From positions 1 through 41,278 of the forward strand of contig JACAFE010000087.1 of NCBI GenBank assembly GCA_013388435.1: a stretch of DNA of 41,278 nt. The letters run 5' to 3'. Position numbers and translations under genes: made by a program. Within the stretch, counting starts at the first letter, position 1. Each line of letters opens with the position of its first letter. This document shows, piece after piece, positions 24,847 to 34,110 of the stretch. The stretch comes from Nitrospirota bacterium. GTDB taxonomy: Bacteria > Nitrospirota > Thermodesulfovibrionia > Thermodesulfovibrionales > SM23-35. Under the pieces are notes generated by a model. That model was given only the letters and a program-made list of their open reading frames with translations. It did not search any database and was not told the origin of the DNA.

Positions 24847-26352
24847 ATGATGAATTTTAAAAAATTGTCTTTGTCAAAAAAGCTTTATCAATTAATCATT
24901 CATAGACTGGACGGGAATCAAATCAATTCCAGTTCGTATAGGACATATATTTATTCTTTAATCCAGAAGGGTATTGGCGGATTTATACTTTTTGGAGGGC
25001 AAAAAGATAATATAAGAAATTTTATTTTGGAGCTTCAGTCATATTCTGAAATCCCCTTGTTTATCGCATCAGATATTGAAAGGGGTGTTGGCCAACAGGT
25101 TTTAGGCTGTACCAATTTTCCATGCCAGATGGCTATAGCCGCTGCTATTAATACAAATTCAAAAGAAGATAGTTTGTTATTAGAAAGCATGCTTAAGGCA
25201 ATTGCAACTGAAGCTCATTATATAGGTCTAAACATGCCTCTGATTCCAGTGCTTGATATTAATCTCAATCCTGATAACCCGATAATATGCACAAGAGCAT
25301 TCTCTGATAACCCTGAAAAAGTATCATGGTTTGGCAATAAATATATAAAAATATTAGAAGAAAATGGCTTGATAAGCTGTGCCAAACATTTTCCCGGGCA
25401 CGGAGACACATCCGAAGATTCTCACCTGAATCTTCCGGTTATAAAAAAATCCATGAACGAACTTATGAATATAGAACTTAAACCTTTCAAGGAAGCTATC
25501 AAACAGGGTGTAAGCAGCATAATGATTGGGCATCTTTTATTGCCTGAAATTGACAATATGCCCGCAAGCTTATCATATAATGTAACAACAAATTTGTTAC
25601 GCAATAAAATGGATTTTAATGGACTTGTTTTATCAGATGCACTTAATATGAATGCTTTAAAGGATATTGAAAATATATCTGCTTTATGTGTCAGAGCAGG
25701 TGCGGATATACTTCTTCACCCTGATGACCCGGATATTACCGTGAAGGAACTTTTATCTGCTATTGAGTTGAAAATAATATCTGAACAGCTTATAGACAAA
25801 GCGGTAAATAGAATTTTAAATGCAAAACAAAAAATGAAAAGGATTATAAAAAATGTAATTGATTATAAATTTCATAAAGAATTATCATTTCAAATTGCAG
25901 AAAAGTCGATCACATTTGTTAAAAACACAAAGGGCATAATACCAATTGAAGAAAATGAAAATATATCTATTATACTCGCAGGAGATGAAGAATATTTTAA
26001 TGATTGCCATTTTAAAAACGCTTTTAGCAAAGTTTATACATTAAAAGATATAAAAGACATAATTATAAAGAACACAGAAAAAATTATTGTTACCATATTT
26101 ACGAGTGTATCCGCATGGAAAGGCAGTTCGGGTATTGCAGATATTGAGAAAGATTACATAAGAAGATTAATCATGAAATCTTCATGTTCAATAATAATTT
26201 CTTTTGGAAGTCCATATGTTTTAAGACATTTTACAGATGCAGATATACTGATTGCTGCTTATGAACCATCGCTTCAGGCTCAAATATCAGTTTTAAACTG
26301 CCTCTCAGGTAAAACAAAATTTACAGGAACACTGCCTGTTACATTATTCTGA
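24847..26352 (+). CDS. nagZ: Glycoside hydrolase family 3, NagZ-like beta-N-acetylglucosaminidase
   Basis: 501 residues. The catalytic barrel (about 1-340) has GGFILFGGQ, the NagZ loop KHFPGHGDTSEDSH (180-193), whose His/Asp dyad acts as acid-base, and the nucleophile Asp264 in LSDALNMNAL. About 150 further residues form a second GH3-type domain, as in the longer NagZ of Bacillus rather than the 340-residue enterobacterial form. No signal peptide is seen, so it should work in the cytoplasm on muropeptides during peptidoglycan recycling. AAGGGA stands 7 bases before the first ATG. The next gene begins 6 bp after its stop. Confidence 0.85.
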   Translation: MMNFKKLSLSKKLYQLIIHRLDGNQINSSSYRTYIYSLIQKGIGGFILFGGQKDNIRNFILELQSYSEIPLFIASDIERGVGQQVLGCTNFPCQMAIAAAINTNSKEDSLLLESMLKAIATEAHYIGLNMPLIPVLDINLNPDNPIICTRAFSDNPEKVSWFGNKYIKILEENGLISCAKHFPGHGDTSEDSHLNLPVIKKSMNELMNIELKPFKEAIKQGVSSIMIGHLLLPEIDNMPASLSYNVTTNLLRNKMDFNGLVLSDALNMNALKDIENISALCVRAGADILLHPDDPDITVKELLSAIELKIISEQLIDKAVNRILNAKQKMKRIIKNVIDYKFHKELSFQIAEKSITFVKNTKGIIPIEENENISIILAGDEEYFNDCHFKNAFSKVYTLKDIKDIIIKNTEKIIVTIFTSVSAWKGSSGIADIEKDYIRRLIMKSSCSIIISFGSPYVLRHFTDADILIAAYEPSLQAQISVLNCLSGKTKFTGTLPVTLF

Positions 26353-26358
26353 ATTTTA

Positions 26359-27237
26359 ATGAAAATTAGACTTGATATTATTAAAAATGAAGGAGATAAA
26401 AGCAAATACGCTATTGTATTGGTTCATGGACTCGGTATGGATAAGAATATATGGTTCGATCCGTCAAAATCGAGAATTCTCGGCGGCATGTTTCCACTAA
26501 AAATTCTTCTTAAAAAATATCCGTCATTTAAGACTATTTTCCATGATTTAAAAAAATATAATTATCCTTTAATAACATGGAGTCAAAGAAATCCTGCCGG
26601 AGAAATTGACAAAGTCGTGAAAGAATTGAATGAAATTATGTCTATTGCCTCTAATATGACAGAAAAAGGAATAATTATTATTTGTCACAGCAGGGGAGGG
26701 CTAATTGCAAGAAAATATCTTATGAATTCTGTTGCACCTGTCAAAGCATTGATAACAATTTCAACTCCTCACAAAGGAAGTTCATTAGCAAGGGTTTCAA
26801 AATATCTTTCGCCAGTTGTTTCTTTATTTTTACAATTTATTCCTGAAGGAAGAAGAAACTCTACAAAAAGTGCGGTTGGAAAAATTATGCAATTTTTAGG
26901 AAGCAAAGCTTTAAAGGAGTTGCTCCCGGATTCAAAATTTTTTCAATCCCTGAAGGATTTTCCGGTCGGGGGAGTAAATTATTTTTCAATAGGGGGCTCA
27001 ACACCAACATTATTTAAATTATCCAGGATATCATTTCCTGATATTTTAGAGAAAATAATTCCTGCAGGGTTATGCCCCGATGAATTCAGGATAGATAAAG
27101 GCGATGGACTTGTTACAGTTGAAAGCTCAAAATTGTTATGGGCACAGGCGCATGTTAATTTCCCTTGTAATCATGTGAGCATTTTGTTCGATAAACAGGT
27201 CAGGAATTATATTATGAAAATAATAAAAGAAATGTGA
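26359..27237 (+). CDS. Alpha/beta hydrolase (lipase/esterase-like)
   Basis: 292 residues with an alpha/beta-hydrolase pattern: the oxyanion loop LVHGLGMDKN (21-30), the nucleophile elbow IICHSRGGLIARKYL with Ser111, and a likely catalytic His in CNHVSIL near the C-terminus. The elbow is C-H-S-R-G-G, as in PGAP1/triacylglycerol-lipase-like proteins acting on lipids or esters. No signal peptide. It is cotranscribed with the NagZ-like gene (6-bp gap) and followed by a strong terminator. Substrate unknown. Confidence 0.8.
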   Translation: MKIRLDIIKNEGDKSKYAIVLVHGLGMDKNIWFDPSKSRILGGMFPLKILLKKYPSFKTIFHDLKKYNYPLITWSQRNPAGEIDKVVKELNEIMSIASNMTEKGIIIICHSRGGLIARKYLMNSVAPVKALITISTPHKGSSLARVSKYLSPVVSLFLQFIPEGRRNSTKSAVGKIMQFLGSKALKELLPDSKFFQSLKDFPVGGVNYFSIGGSTPTLFKLSRISFPDILEKIIPAGLCPDEFRIDKGDGLVTVESSKLLWAQAHVNFPCNHVSILFDKQVRNYIMKIIKEM

Positions 27238-27246
27238 ATATTTTGT

Positions 27247-27288
27247 AACAAAAGAAGGATAAGCAGTTTAACTTACCCTTCTTTTGTT
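27247..27288. terminator. Bidirectional intrinsic terminator
   Basis: AACAAAAGAAGGATAAG (27247-27263) pairs with 27272-27288 over 17 positions with one mismatch and an 8-base loop. The outer arms supply A- and T-rich tracts on both strands. It lies between the convergent alpha/beta hydrolase (plus) and TonB receptor (minus) genes, so it can stop both. Confidence 0.8.
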
Positions 27289-27301
27289 AATAGTGTCAAT
27301 A

Positions 27302-29167
27302 TTAAAAACTAAAACTCATGCCAGCTGAAAATTGGACTGGTGGCATCGGGTAATCTTTAAGGGTTTCAAAATTTCTATCAAATATATTTTTACCGACAAT
27401 AAAAATTTCTGCAGGAATTTTCCAGATATTCAATTTTTGAGCAATTTTTCCATCAAGAAAGAAATAGCAACCCGGGTCTCCTTTTTCTACTTTATAACGG
27501 TGTACGTAACTTCCTTCAAGAGAAATAGTATTTCCCCTGAAAGGATGAAGGGAAATATTTCCTTTAATCTGATGGCGGGTGCTGAAACGTAATTTTTTAT
27601 CAAGATTTCTATCTTGAGGGTCCATAAAAGTATAACTTAGACCAATGTCAATTAAATCAAAATGTAAATTGCTTTCTGTTTCAAATCCAATGACACGGGT
27701 TTTTGAAATATTTACAGGAGACCATTTAAAAGGACTTGTTTCCTGCCATTGTATAAGGTCTTTTGATTGTTTCAGAAAGCCAACTGCTCTTATATTGGCA
27801 AAGCTACCAAAAAATTTTTGAATATTTACTTCATATTCTGTTGATTTCTCTGACTTTAAATCTGGATTGCCCTCTGCCCATCCGGTATCAGGCCAATAGA
27901 GCGCGTTCATTTCAGGAACACGGAAGCCCTGTCCTGCTGAAAAGGAAATATTTGTCTGGTAAGGCAATTTTATTAATAGAGAAGCTTTCGGGCTGAATCT
28001 ATCCTCTGATGAAATAGAATCATATCTTAGCCCGAGGGTCAATATCAAATATTTCTTCAAAAAAGTTTCGTTTTGCAGAAATATTCCTTTTCTTGTCCTG
28101 CTATGTCTTCCTATTGAATCATTCTCGTTTAGATTATTAGTGCTGTCAATATCCTCTTCAAGAATTTCGATTCCACCAGTAAAAAGATTGGCTGATCCGA
28201 TATACATACTATGCTGAAGGTCAAATCCGAGAACATGATTTTTATGAATATTATCTTCAAGTCCGGGATTCATATAATCAATTGTTGAGTTATGACTATA
28301 AATTTTCATGACAGAGTCTTTATATTTGATATTTATCCCTGCAAGAAAATTCTTATCTTTTTCATTTGCTTTTGGTGTAAGCCATGACAATGAACCCGGA
28401 ACACCTGCATCTCTGAAATTATAATCAAAGGAAATGTCAGCCCTGATATCTTTTGAAATATCGTAGGCTATCTTAATACTTGCAGATTCTGAATCATATT
28501 CGCTGTTTTCTCTAAATCCTGCTGATGTATTTTTGGATAAAGAAAGATAAAAACCAGCTTTATTAATACGCTGTGATGTGTTGAAGTTTAATTCTTTTGT
28601 GACAAATCTTCCATAAGATGCAGAAAAGCTTGTTTTTGCCTGCTCAGGTATCCGGGTAATAATATTTATTACTCCGCCCATAGCATCTGCGCCATATAAC
28701 GCTGATGAAGCACCCCGCAATATTTCTATTCTCTCAATATTTTCAATCGGAATAGAAAGAGCATTTATGTCAACCTGTCCATCACCCGGCTTATTAAGTC
28801 TTTTACCATCAATAAGTACGAGTACCTGTGCTGATGTTGAAGCTCTTAGACTAATACTTGCTGAGGAGCCTTTATTGCCATATTCAAAAAGATGCAGTCC
28901 AGTAACATTTTTTAAAATTTCAGAAATGTTAGTATAACTGCCATTTTCAATTTGCTTTTTTGTTATAACAGTAATGTCATTGGGAATATCATATAGTGGT
29001 TCTTCAATTTTTGTTGCAGTAACTACAATTTCTTCCAGTGAAATGTTTTTCTCTTCTCCAAATACTGAAATAACAAATGTGAAGTAAGAAGTGAAAACCA
29101 GCAAAACAAAAATAATTATTTTTAAAAACTGACGACTCATAACTGATGAATGATAATTTTCTTTCAT
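27302..29167 (-). CDS. btuB: TonB-dependent outer-membrane receptor, BtuB-like (cobalamin)
   Basis: 621 residues. An N-terminal export signal (about 10-37) is followed by a TonB-box-like EEIVVTATK, a plug domain with RASTSAQVLVLIDGKR and RGASSALYGADAMGGVINI, and a beta-barrel ending in a terminal Phe (GMSFSF), all standard for TonB-dependent receptors. The size matches BtuB (about 600). A cobalamin riboswitch lies directly upstream on the same strand, and a BtuFCD transporter with its own riboswitch is next, so the ligand is almost certainly a corrinoid. GGGAGG stands 5 bases before the ATG. Confidence 0.9.
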   Translation of the reverse strand: MKENYHSSVMSRQFLKIIIFVLLVFTSYFTFVISVFGEEKNISLEEIVVTATKIEEPLYDIPNDITVITKKQIENGSYTNISEILKNVTGLHLFEYGNKGSSASISLRASTSAQVLVLIDGKRLNKPGDGQVDINALSIPIENIERIEILRGASSALYGADAMGGVINIITRIPEQAKTSFSASYGRFVTKELNFNTSQRINKAGFYLSLSKNTSAGFRENSEYDSESASIKIAYDISKDIRADISFDYNFRDAGVPGSLSWLTPKANEKDKNFLAGINIKYKDSVMKIYSHNSTIDYMNPGLEDNIHKNHVLGFDLQHSMYIGSANLFTGGIEILEEDIDSTNNLNENDSIGRHSRTRKGIFLQNETFLKKYLILTLGLRYDSISSEDRFSPKASLLIKLPYQTNISFSAGQGFRVPEMNALYWPDTGWAEGNPDLKSEKSTEYEVNIQKFFGSFANIRAVGFLKQSKDLIQWQETSPFKWSPVNISKTRVIGFETESNLHFDLIDIGLSYTFMDPQDRNLDKKLRFSTRHQIKGNISLHPFRGNTISLEGSYVHRYKVEKGDPGCYFFLDGKIAQKLNIWKIPAEIFIVGKNIFDRNFETLKDYPMPPVQFSAGMSFSF

Positions 29168-29225
29168 TTTTCCTCCCGCGAGAAATATTCAAGATAAAAC
29201 GGTTTAATAACCGCTGTTTCTTTTT

Positions 29226-29455
29226 ATCTGAACAGGTTTTCCGGCTCAGGGCAATTTTAACTTCCTACTTACCCACCTTCCCATCCTTTGACATGTTAAG
29301 GACAGTGGTCTTCTTTTAGTTCGTAGTTTGGAGATTTATGTCCATTATTTTTTTATCTCTAATAGCAATGAACCATGAACTAAAAAGGGCTTTCGTTCCC
29401 TTCACGGCTGCGGGGCAGCGGAGGATTGTTACCTCACTTCCCTGACTTTCAGATA
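29226..29455 (-). promoter_or_regulatory. Cobalamin riboswitch controlling the BtuB-like receptor
   Basis: The minus strand contains the class hallmarks in order: GTCAGGGAAGTGAGG, CGCTGCCCCGCAGCCGTGA, GGGAACGAAAGCCC, CCACTGTCC, GGATGGGAAGGTGGG, AAGTAGGAAG and GAGCCGGAAAACCTG. A long variable arm closed by AGTTC/GAACT is inserted. About 25 bases after the aptamer, CGGTT-ATTA-AACCG followed by TTTTAT could act as a short terminator, just before the receptor's ribosome site. Binding of adenosylcobalamin would shut off receptor expression. Confidence 0.93.
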
Positions 29456-29504
29456 ATGTAAATATTAAAACTCACATTCAATAATCATGGATTTAAAAAT
29501 GCTA

Positions 29505-29564
29505 TCACCTCCTCTCAAAAATTAATGCTTCCATAAGTATTTTTCTTGCTACTTCGTGCCTCAC
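29505..29564 (-). CDS. Possible 19-residue ORF between btuD and the riboswitch
   Basis: GTG 29564 opens a short frame (VRHEVARKILMEALIFERR) ending at TGA 29505. It overlaps an AGGAGGTGA ribosome-site-like sequence near its end, after which no clear start follows. It could be a remnant of a gene lost between btuD and btuB or chance; I do not recognise it. The rest of the 140-bp stretch must hold the promoter for the riboswitch RNA. Confidence 0.2.
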   Translation of the reverse strand: MRHEVARKILMEALIFERR

Positions 29565-29595
29565 CTATGATAAAAATTATTAATATTCAATCCAC

Positions 29596-30432
29596 TCAAC
29601 ACATCTCTCCTTTCTTTTGCCTTTCTTCTTCAGAGACCAGAAAAACATAAGGTTTAGAAGATATTGGGTTTTCTCTTACTACTACAATTGTTTTATAAAC
29701 CTCTTCTATAATCTGATAAGTTAATACTTCAGAAGGAGAACCGCATTTATGTAAAGTTCCATTATTGAGTAGAATTAGTCTATTACAATACTGACTTGCT
29801 AAATTAAGTTCATGAAGGACTATAATAACCGTAAGCCCATTTTTATTCAGCCTTTTAATAAGATCCAGTATTTTTACTTGATGAGCTATATCTAAATGAC
29901 TGGTAGGTTCATCCAATAAAAGTAATTCTGGTTCTTGCGCAAGGCTTCGGGCAATAACCACAAGCTGTTTTTCACCTGCGCTTAAATCTCCAAAAAATCT
30001 TTCCTTGAGATTATAAGTACCGGTCAAATCCATTGCTCTATGCGCAATTTCTTCATCAAGTTTAGTTTCCAAAAATTGCAATCTTCTGCGATGAGGAATT
30101 CTTCCTAAAAGAACAAATTCCTCAACAGTCATAACATTTGCCGTTGAAATTTGGGAAACAACTGCTATTTTTTTTGCCAGCTCTTTAAAATTAAACTTTT
30201 CTATATTCTTTTTTTCAAAAAGAATTTTACCTTTTTCTGGTTTGATAACACGGGTAATTGCTCTTAAAAGAGTTGTTTTCCCTGAGCCGTTTGGACCGAT
30301 TATTCCAATAAGTTCTCCCTTTTCAACTTTAATGTTTATATCTTTCAAAAGAAATTTTGAATTATATCCGCATGTCAAGTTTATTAATTCAAGCATAATT
30401 AAAAATACCCTTGCACTGGAGTGCCAGAGCAC
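29596..30432 (-). CDS. btuD: Cobalamin ABC transporter ATP-binding protein
   Basis: The FecCDE/BtuD-type ATPase: Walker A IGPNGSGKTT, Q-loop VVSQIS, signature LSAGEKQ, Walker B LLLLDEPTSHLD and the switch His in VLHELN. The open frame starts with GTG at 30432, but ATG 30396 (MLELINLTCGYNS) is the likelier start since the family begins there and a hairpin occupies the sequence before it; that gives 266 residues. It couples ATP hydrolysis to corrinoid import through BtuC. It is the last gene of btuF-btuC-btuD. Confidence 0.92.
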   Translation of the reverse strand: MLWHSSARVFLIMLELINLTCGYNSKFLLKDINIKVEKGELIGIIGPNGSGKTTLLRAITRVIKPEKGKILFEKKNIEKFNFKELAKKIAVVSQISTANVMTVEEFVLLGRIPHRRRLQFLETKLDEEIAHRAMDLTGTYNLKERFFGDLSAGEKQLVVIARSLAQEPELLLLDEPTSHLDIAHQVKILDLIKRLNKNGLTVIIVLHELNLASQYCNRLILLNNGTLHKCGSPSEVLTYQIIEEVYKTIVVVRENPISSKPYVFLVSEEERQKKGEMC

Positions 30433-30438
30433 TGTGCA
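30412..30438. repeat. Hairpin between btuC and btuD
   Basis: TGCAC-TGGA-GTGC-CAGA-GCAC-T-GTGCA folds into a two-part stem with a four-base loop, 16 bases before the likely btuD ATG. No U-run follows on either strand, so it is probably not a terminator; it may protect or process the transcript. Confidence 0.5.
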
Positions 30439-30492
30439 GTAGTTAAAGAGATTTGTAGATTTTTTAAAATAAATTGGAGATCTTGAAATCTT

Positions 30493-31491
30493 TCATGCTC
30501 TCTTTGATAAAGCATAAACAAAAAGACAACCTCCTAATATGCCTGTAATTACTCCAACTGGCAATTCTATTGGAGAAATAATGGTTCTTGCTAATGTGTC
30601 ACAGATGATTAAGAAACTTGCTCCAGAAAGGAACGAGCAAATTAAAAGAATTCGGTGATCGCTTCCTGCAAATATTCGTAAAAAATGTGGAACCACCAAT
30701 CCTACAAAACCAATTATTCCAGCTACTGATACACTGCAGCCTGTAAGCAATGAAGCAAGAACAAATAAAATCTTTTTGGTTCTTTCTACATTTACACCTA
30801 AATGTAATGCTTCTTCTTCTCCCAAAGATAAAGCATTAAGCTGTATAGAAAATTTATAAGAGATAAACAATCCCGAGATTGATATTAAAGCTGCTAATTT
30901 TATAAGGAGCCAGTTTGTCTCTTCTAACGAGCCCATTATCCAGAAGATAATTCCATGAATATCCTCTGTGCGAGATATAGCCATGATAAACATAATTAAA
31001 GATGAAGAGATAAAACTTATCATTACACCTGTTAAAAGAAGTCCTTGAATTTTTAATATGCCTTTTCTGATGCTTAAAGAATATACAAGCAAAATAACTA
31101 AAATAGCACCCAAAAATCCAGAAATTGGCAGGGTAGAAATCCCTAATGTTTGGTATAGATGAAATATGATATTTAAACATACTCCTAATGCAGCCCCACC
31201 AGAAATGCCGAGTGTGTAAGGCTCAACTAAAGGATTACGAAACATTCCTTGAAGAATTACTCCTGATAAACTCAATGCACCGCCTACAGCAAAACCCAAA
31301 ATAATGCGGGGCAGACGAATGTCAAAGAGGATACTATATTCGGTAGTGCCTTTGCCCTCTAAAATTAAAGGAATGATTTGATTAACAGGTATTCCGGCAG
31401 AACCAACAGACAAAGAAAAGATACTTATTCCTGAAAGAATACCTCCCAAAACCGATACCCAAATTAGCCAGTAGATTAATTTATTTCTCAT
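30493..31491 (-). CDS. btuC: Cobalamin ABC transporter permease (FecCD family)
   Basis: 332 residues and about ten membrane helices. Family motifs include RLPRIILGFAVGGALSLSG near 59-77, NPLVEPYTLGISGGAALG, GSLEETNW and GFVGLVVPHFLR. It forms the inner-membrane channel of the corrinoid importer. Its start overlaps the end of btuF by 11 bp, so the two are translated together. A cobalamin riboswitch heads the operon. Iron-siderophore permeases share the fold; the riboswitch decides for a corrinoid. Confidence 0.92.
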   Translation of the reverse strand: MRNKLIYWLIWVSVLGGILSGISIFSLSVGSAGIPVNQIIPLILEGKGTTEYSILFDIRLPRIILGFAVGGALSLSGVILQGMFRNPLVEPYTLGISGGAALGVCLNIIFHLYQTLGISTLPISGFLGAILVILLVYSLSIRKGILKIQGLLLTGVMISFISSSLIMFIMAISRTEDIHGIIFWIMGSLEETNWLLIKLAALISISGLFISYKFSIQLNALSLGEEEALHLGVNVERTKKILFVLASLLTGCSVSVAGIIGFVGLVVPHFLRIFAGSDHRILLICSFLSGASFLIICDTLARTIISPIELPVGVITGILGGCLFVYALSKRA

Positions 31492-32341
31492 ATGTGTGTG
31501 GATGTAAAATATTAACCATTTCTTTTAGAGTATCAACAAAACTTACAGGAGTAGGGCTACAGAATCTATCAGAATCAACAATATAGATTCTATTGTTTCT
31601 TACCGCACTTATAGTCTTATATTTCTGCCAGATTTTCTTTTCTTCTTTGCCAACAATACCCATTGTAGTAATAATAATTACATCCGGATTTTGTTTAAGC
31701 ACCTCTTCACGGCTGTAAAGACCTGTCTTTGAATCAACAACAATATTTATTCCGCCAGCAGATTCAATCAAATCATTTACAAAGGAATCTTCCGGCGCTA
31801 CCCATAAAGGTTTAGCTCCTACCTGAACAAGCACCTTAGGCTTTGGCAATTCCTTAACCTTTTGTTTAAGAGAGGATACAGTTTTTTTTGCTCGGTAAAC
31901 AATTTCCTCTGCTTTTTTTTCTCTGCCCACAATTTTGCCTAATTCTAAAAACTGCTCACAAATTTCACGGAAATTTTTTGCTGAAGGAAAAGTAATCACT
32001 TTTATTCCCAGATTTTTCAACTTTTCTTTTGCCTTTGGATTTGTTAAGGAAGTTGCAAGGACTAAATCAGGCTGAAGGCTAATTACCTTTTCTATGTTCA
32101 CTTCTATTATTGTGCCTACTTTTTGTGCCTGAATAGGCTTTTTACAGTAAGTAGTGACCCCGATAATCCTGTTTTCAATTCCTAATAAATAAAGTTCTTC
32201 AGTTATAGAAGGCGCTAATGAAATTATTCTTTGGGGATAAGTCTGAGACAGGACTTCATGTTGATAGAGCAAAAGTCCAATGGAAATTATAAGGAAAATA
32301 TAAAAGACTTTTACAAAAATATTAGAAAAAATTACTTTCAT
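31481..32341 (-). CDS. btuF: Cobalamin-binding periplasmic protein
   Basis: 286 residues with an N-terminal hydrophobic export segment (about 8-30), then a class III solute-binding fold: QRIISLAPSITEELYLLG, RIIGVTTYC, LQPDLVLATS and the hinge helix after GKIVGREKKA, with VQVGAKPLWVAPEDSFVND in the second lobe. It would carry corrinoids from the BtuB-like receptor to BtuC. It is the first gene after the second cobalamin riboswitch. GGGTGGA precedes the ATG. Confidence 0.9.
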   Translation of the reverse strand: MKVIFSNIFVKVFYIFLIISIGLLLYQHEVLSQTYPQRIISLAPSITEELYLLGIENRIIGVTTYCKKPIQAQKVGTIIEVNIEKVISLQPDLVLATSLTNPKAKEKLKNLGIKVITFPSAKNFREICEQFLELGKIVGREKKAEEIVYRAKKTVSSLKQKVKELPKPKVLVQVGAKPLWVAPEDSFVNDLIESAGGINIVVDSKTGLYSREEVLKQNPDVIIITTMGIVGKEEKKIWQKYKTISAVRNNRIYIVDSDRFCSPTPVSFVDTLKEMVNILHPHTYEK

Positions 32342-32424
32342 CTTCCACCCTCGTGAAATTCTTTTTCTGGTTTAGGGTTCCGGGTTAAATTAGGAACTTT
32401 TAACCAAAATATGATTCTAAGAAA

Positions 32425-32640
32425 TCTGGATAGGTCTTCCGGCTTAGGGCGGTTTATCAGTTTCCTACTTGCCCACCTTCCCGTCCTTTGACAAACTCAG
32501 GACAGTGGCTTTAATTAGTCTCAATCATTGGTCATTAGTAATTGACTAAATGACTCTTATCGGGCTTTCGTTCCCTTCACGGCTGCGGGGCAGCGGGAGA
32601 ATTGCTAAAAAGCTCACTCCTCTTCCCTGACTTCCGAATA
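32425..32640 (-). promoter_or_regulatory. Cobalamin riboswitch controlling btuFCD
   Basis: The same conserved blocks as the switch at 29.3 kb are present: GTCAGGGAAGAGGAGTGAG, CGCTGCCCCGCAGCCGTGA, GGGAACGAAAGCCC, GCCACTGTCC, GGACGGGAAGGTGGGC, AAGTAGGAAA and AAGCCGGAAGACCT. The variable arm differs (an AGTC/GACT closed stem). About 85 bases separate it from the btuF ATG. Corrinoid binding would lower transporter expression. Confidence 0.94.
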
Positions 32641-32692
32641 TTTTATAACATATAGTATAAGTAATTTTCAATCGCTGGAAAAAACTACGGAA

Positions 32693-33094
32693 TTATTTGG
32701 GTTTGTCTGTTGATGTTAGTTTATCCATGATTTTGGCTTCATATTCTGGGAAATCTTCAAATGTTAGCGGCTTTTTACGGTTAAGATTGACTTTTAAGAG
32801 TTTGAAATTGAGTTCTCTTATTTTCTTCAAACGTTCTTTATCATCATCAATCGTATTGATTAAAGCACACATGTTCATAATTTCTTTTCTTTCTTCAAGT
32901 TCAGGAGGAATACAACCAGCATTTTTTAAAAATTTATATGCAATTCTTAAATCTTCAGGAATCCATGTATCATCTTCAATCTCGATAGGTTTTCCCATAT
33001 TTTCAAGATTGTCAAATTCACCATTTGCCATTGCTTCAATGATTCGTCTTTCGGCTATTTTCCAGAATATTTCCATAATAATTACATTATACAA
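32693..33094 (-). CDS. DUF1992 (DnaJ-homologue subfamily C28-like) protein
   Basis: 133 residues from TTG 33094, but ATG 33076 (MEIFWKIAERRI) is the likelier start. The core AERRIIEAMANGEFDNL, GKPIEIEDD and PEDLRIAYKFLKNAG is the DUF1992 signature. The family lacks a J domain despite its name, and its function is unknown. TATAAT lies only nine bases before the ATG, so the message may be leaderless. It is divergent from the MoxR gene. Confidence 0.85.
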   Translation of the reverse strand: MYNVIIMEIFWKIAERRIIEAMANGEFDNLENMGKPIEIEDDTWIPEDLRIAYKFLKNAGCIPPELEERKEIMNMCALINTIDDDKERLKKIRELNFKLLKVNLNRKKPLTFEDFPEYEAKIMDKLTSTDKPK

Positions 33095-33186
33095 AAAACA
33101 TAGTATTTAAAAAATACCTCTAATGAACCCGAATGATATTTAGAATTAAACTTGTTATTACAGTATTAATGCGATAAAGTATAAAT

Positions 33187-34110
33187 ATGGGCAATGATTT
33201 ACTTTATAAACTTCAAAGTCAGATTGAAATTGTCATAAAGGGTAAGAGTAATGTTATAAAAAAGGCTTTTATAACATTATTATCAAAAGGGCATTTGCTT
33301 ATTGAAGATATTCCGGGTGTTGGAAAAACAACTCTTGCTTATACAATCGCAAAATCAATAAATTGTTCATTTCAGAGGATACAATTCACGAGTGACTTGC
33401 TTCCTACGGATATAATCGGAGTGAATATTTATAATCAAGAAACAAGAGAATTTGAATTTAGAAAAGGACCCATTTTCTCAAACATTGTACTTGCTGATGA
33501 AATTAACAGAACAAATCCCAAGACACAATCAGCTTTACTTGAAGCAATGAATGAAAGAAGGGTATCGATTGAGAGAAAGACTTATTTATTACCAGAACCT
33601 TTTATGGTAATAGCTACACAGAATCCTATCGAATATCATGGAACATTTCCATTACCCGAAAGCCAGCTTGACCGTTTTATGATGCATATAAAAATTGGAT
33701 ATCCGGATGAAGAATACGAAAAACAAATTTTATTACAGCCGTCGCCAATTGAGATTGCTGATAAAATAAAGCCGATTATTACCTCGGCGGATATTATCAG
33801 AATGCAAAATGAAATTGACAATGTAACGGTTGAAGAAAGCCTTCTTGATTACATTATGTCAATTATTACTGAAACAAGAAAAGATGATAGGATAAGACTC
33901 GGGGTTAGTCCGAGAGGAGGCCAATTCCTGTTGCGTTCCTCGAAGGCATCTGCATATTTTGACGGAAGAAATTATGTTTTGCCTGGTGATATAAAGGAAC
34001 TTGCTCCATTGGTTTTTGGACACAGAATTATACTGAAGACAAAATCTTATATTTCTGATGCTGAAAAAGTAATAGAAGATATACTTGATAAAATCCCTGT
34101 TCCCTTATGA
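33187..34110 (+). CDS. MoxR family AAA ATPase
   Basis: 307 residues. Walker A DIPGVGKTTL (41-50), the MoxR block QFTSDLLPTDIIG, Walker B LADEINR, sensor ATQNPIEYHGTFPLPE and the SQLDRFM arginine region are all present. MoxR ATPases act as chaperones that help load cofactors or assemble complexes, usually with DUF58 proteins. The DUF58 gene follows with an ATGA overlap and then a transglutaminase gene, the standard MoxR-DUF58-TgpA arrangement. The client of this set is unknown. Confidence 0.94.
   Translation: MGNDLLYKLQSQIEIVIKGKSNVIKKAFITLLSKGHLLIEDIPGVGKTTLAYTIAKSINCSFQRIQFTSDLLPTDIIGVNIYNQETREFEFRKGPIFSNIVLADEINRTNPKTQSALLEAMNERRVSIERKTYLLPEPFMVIATQNPIEYHGTFPLPESQLDRFMMHIKIGYPDEEYEKQILLQPSPIEIADKIKPIITSADIIRMQNEIDNVTVEESLLDYIMSIITETRKDDRIRLGVSPRGGQFLLRSSKASAYFDGRNYVLPGDIKELAPLVFGHRIILKTKSYISDAEKVIEDILDKIPVPL

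Noticed and set aside
29231-29270. Cobalamin-like sequence near btuB considered as a coding leader
   Set aside because: The conserved blocks match the 3' end of the cobalamin aptamer in order, and no open frame spans them.
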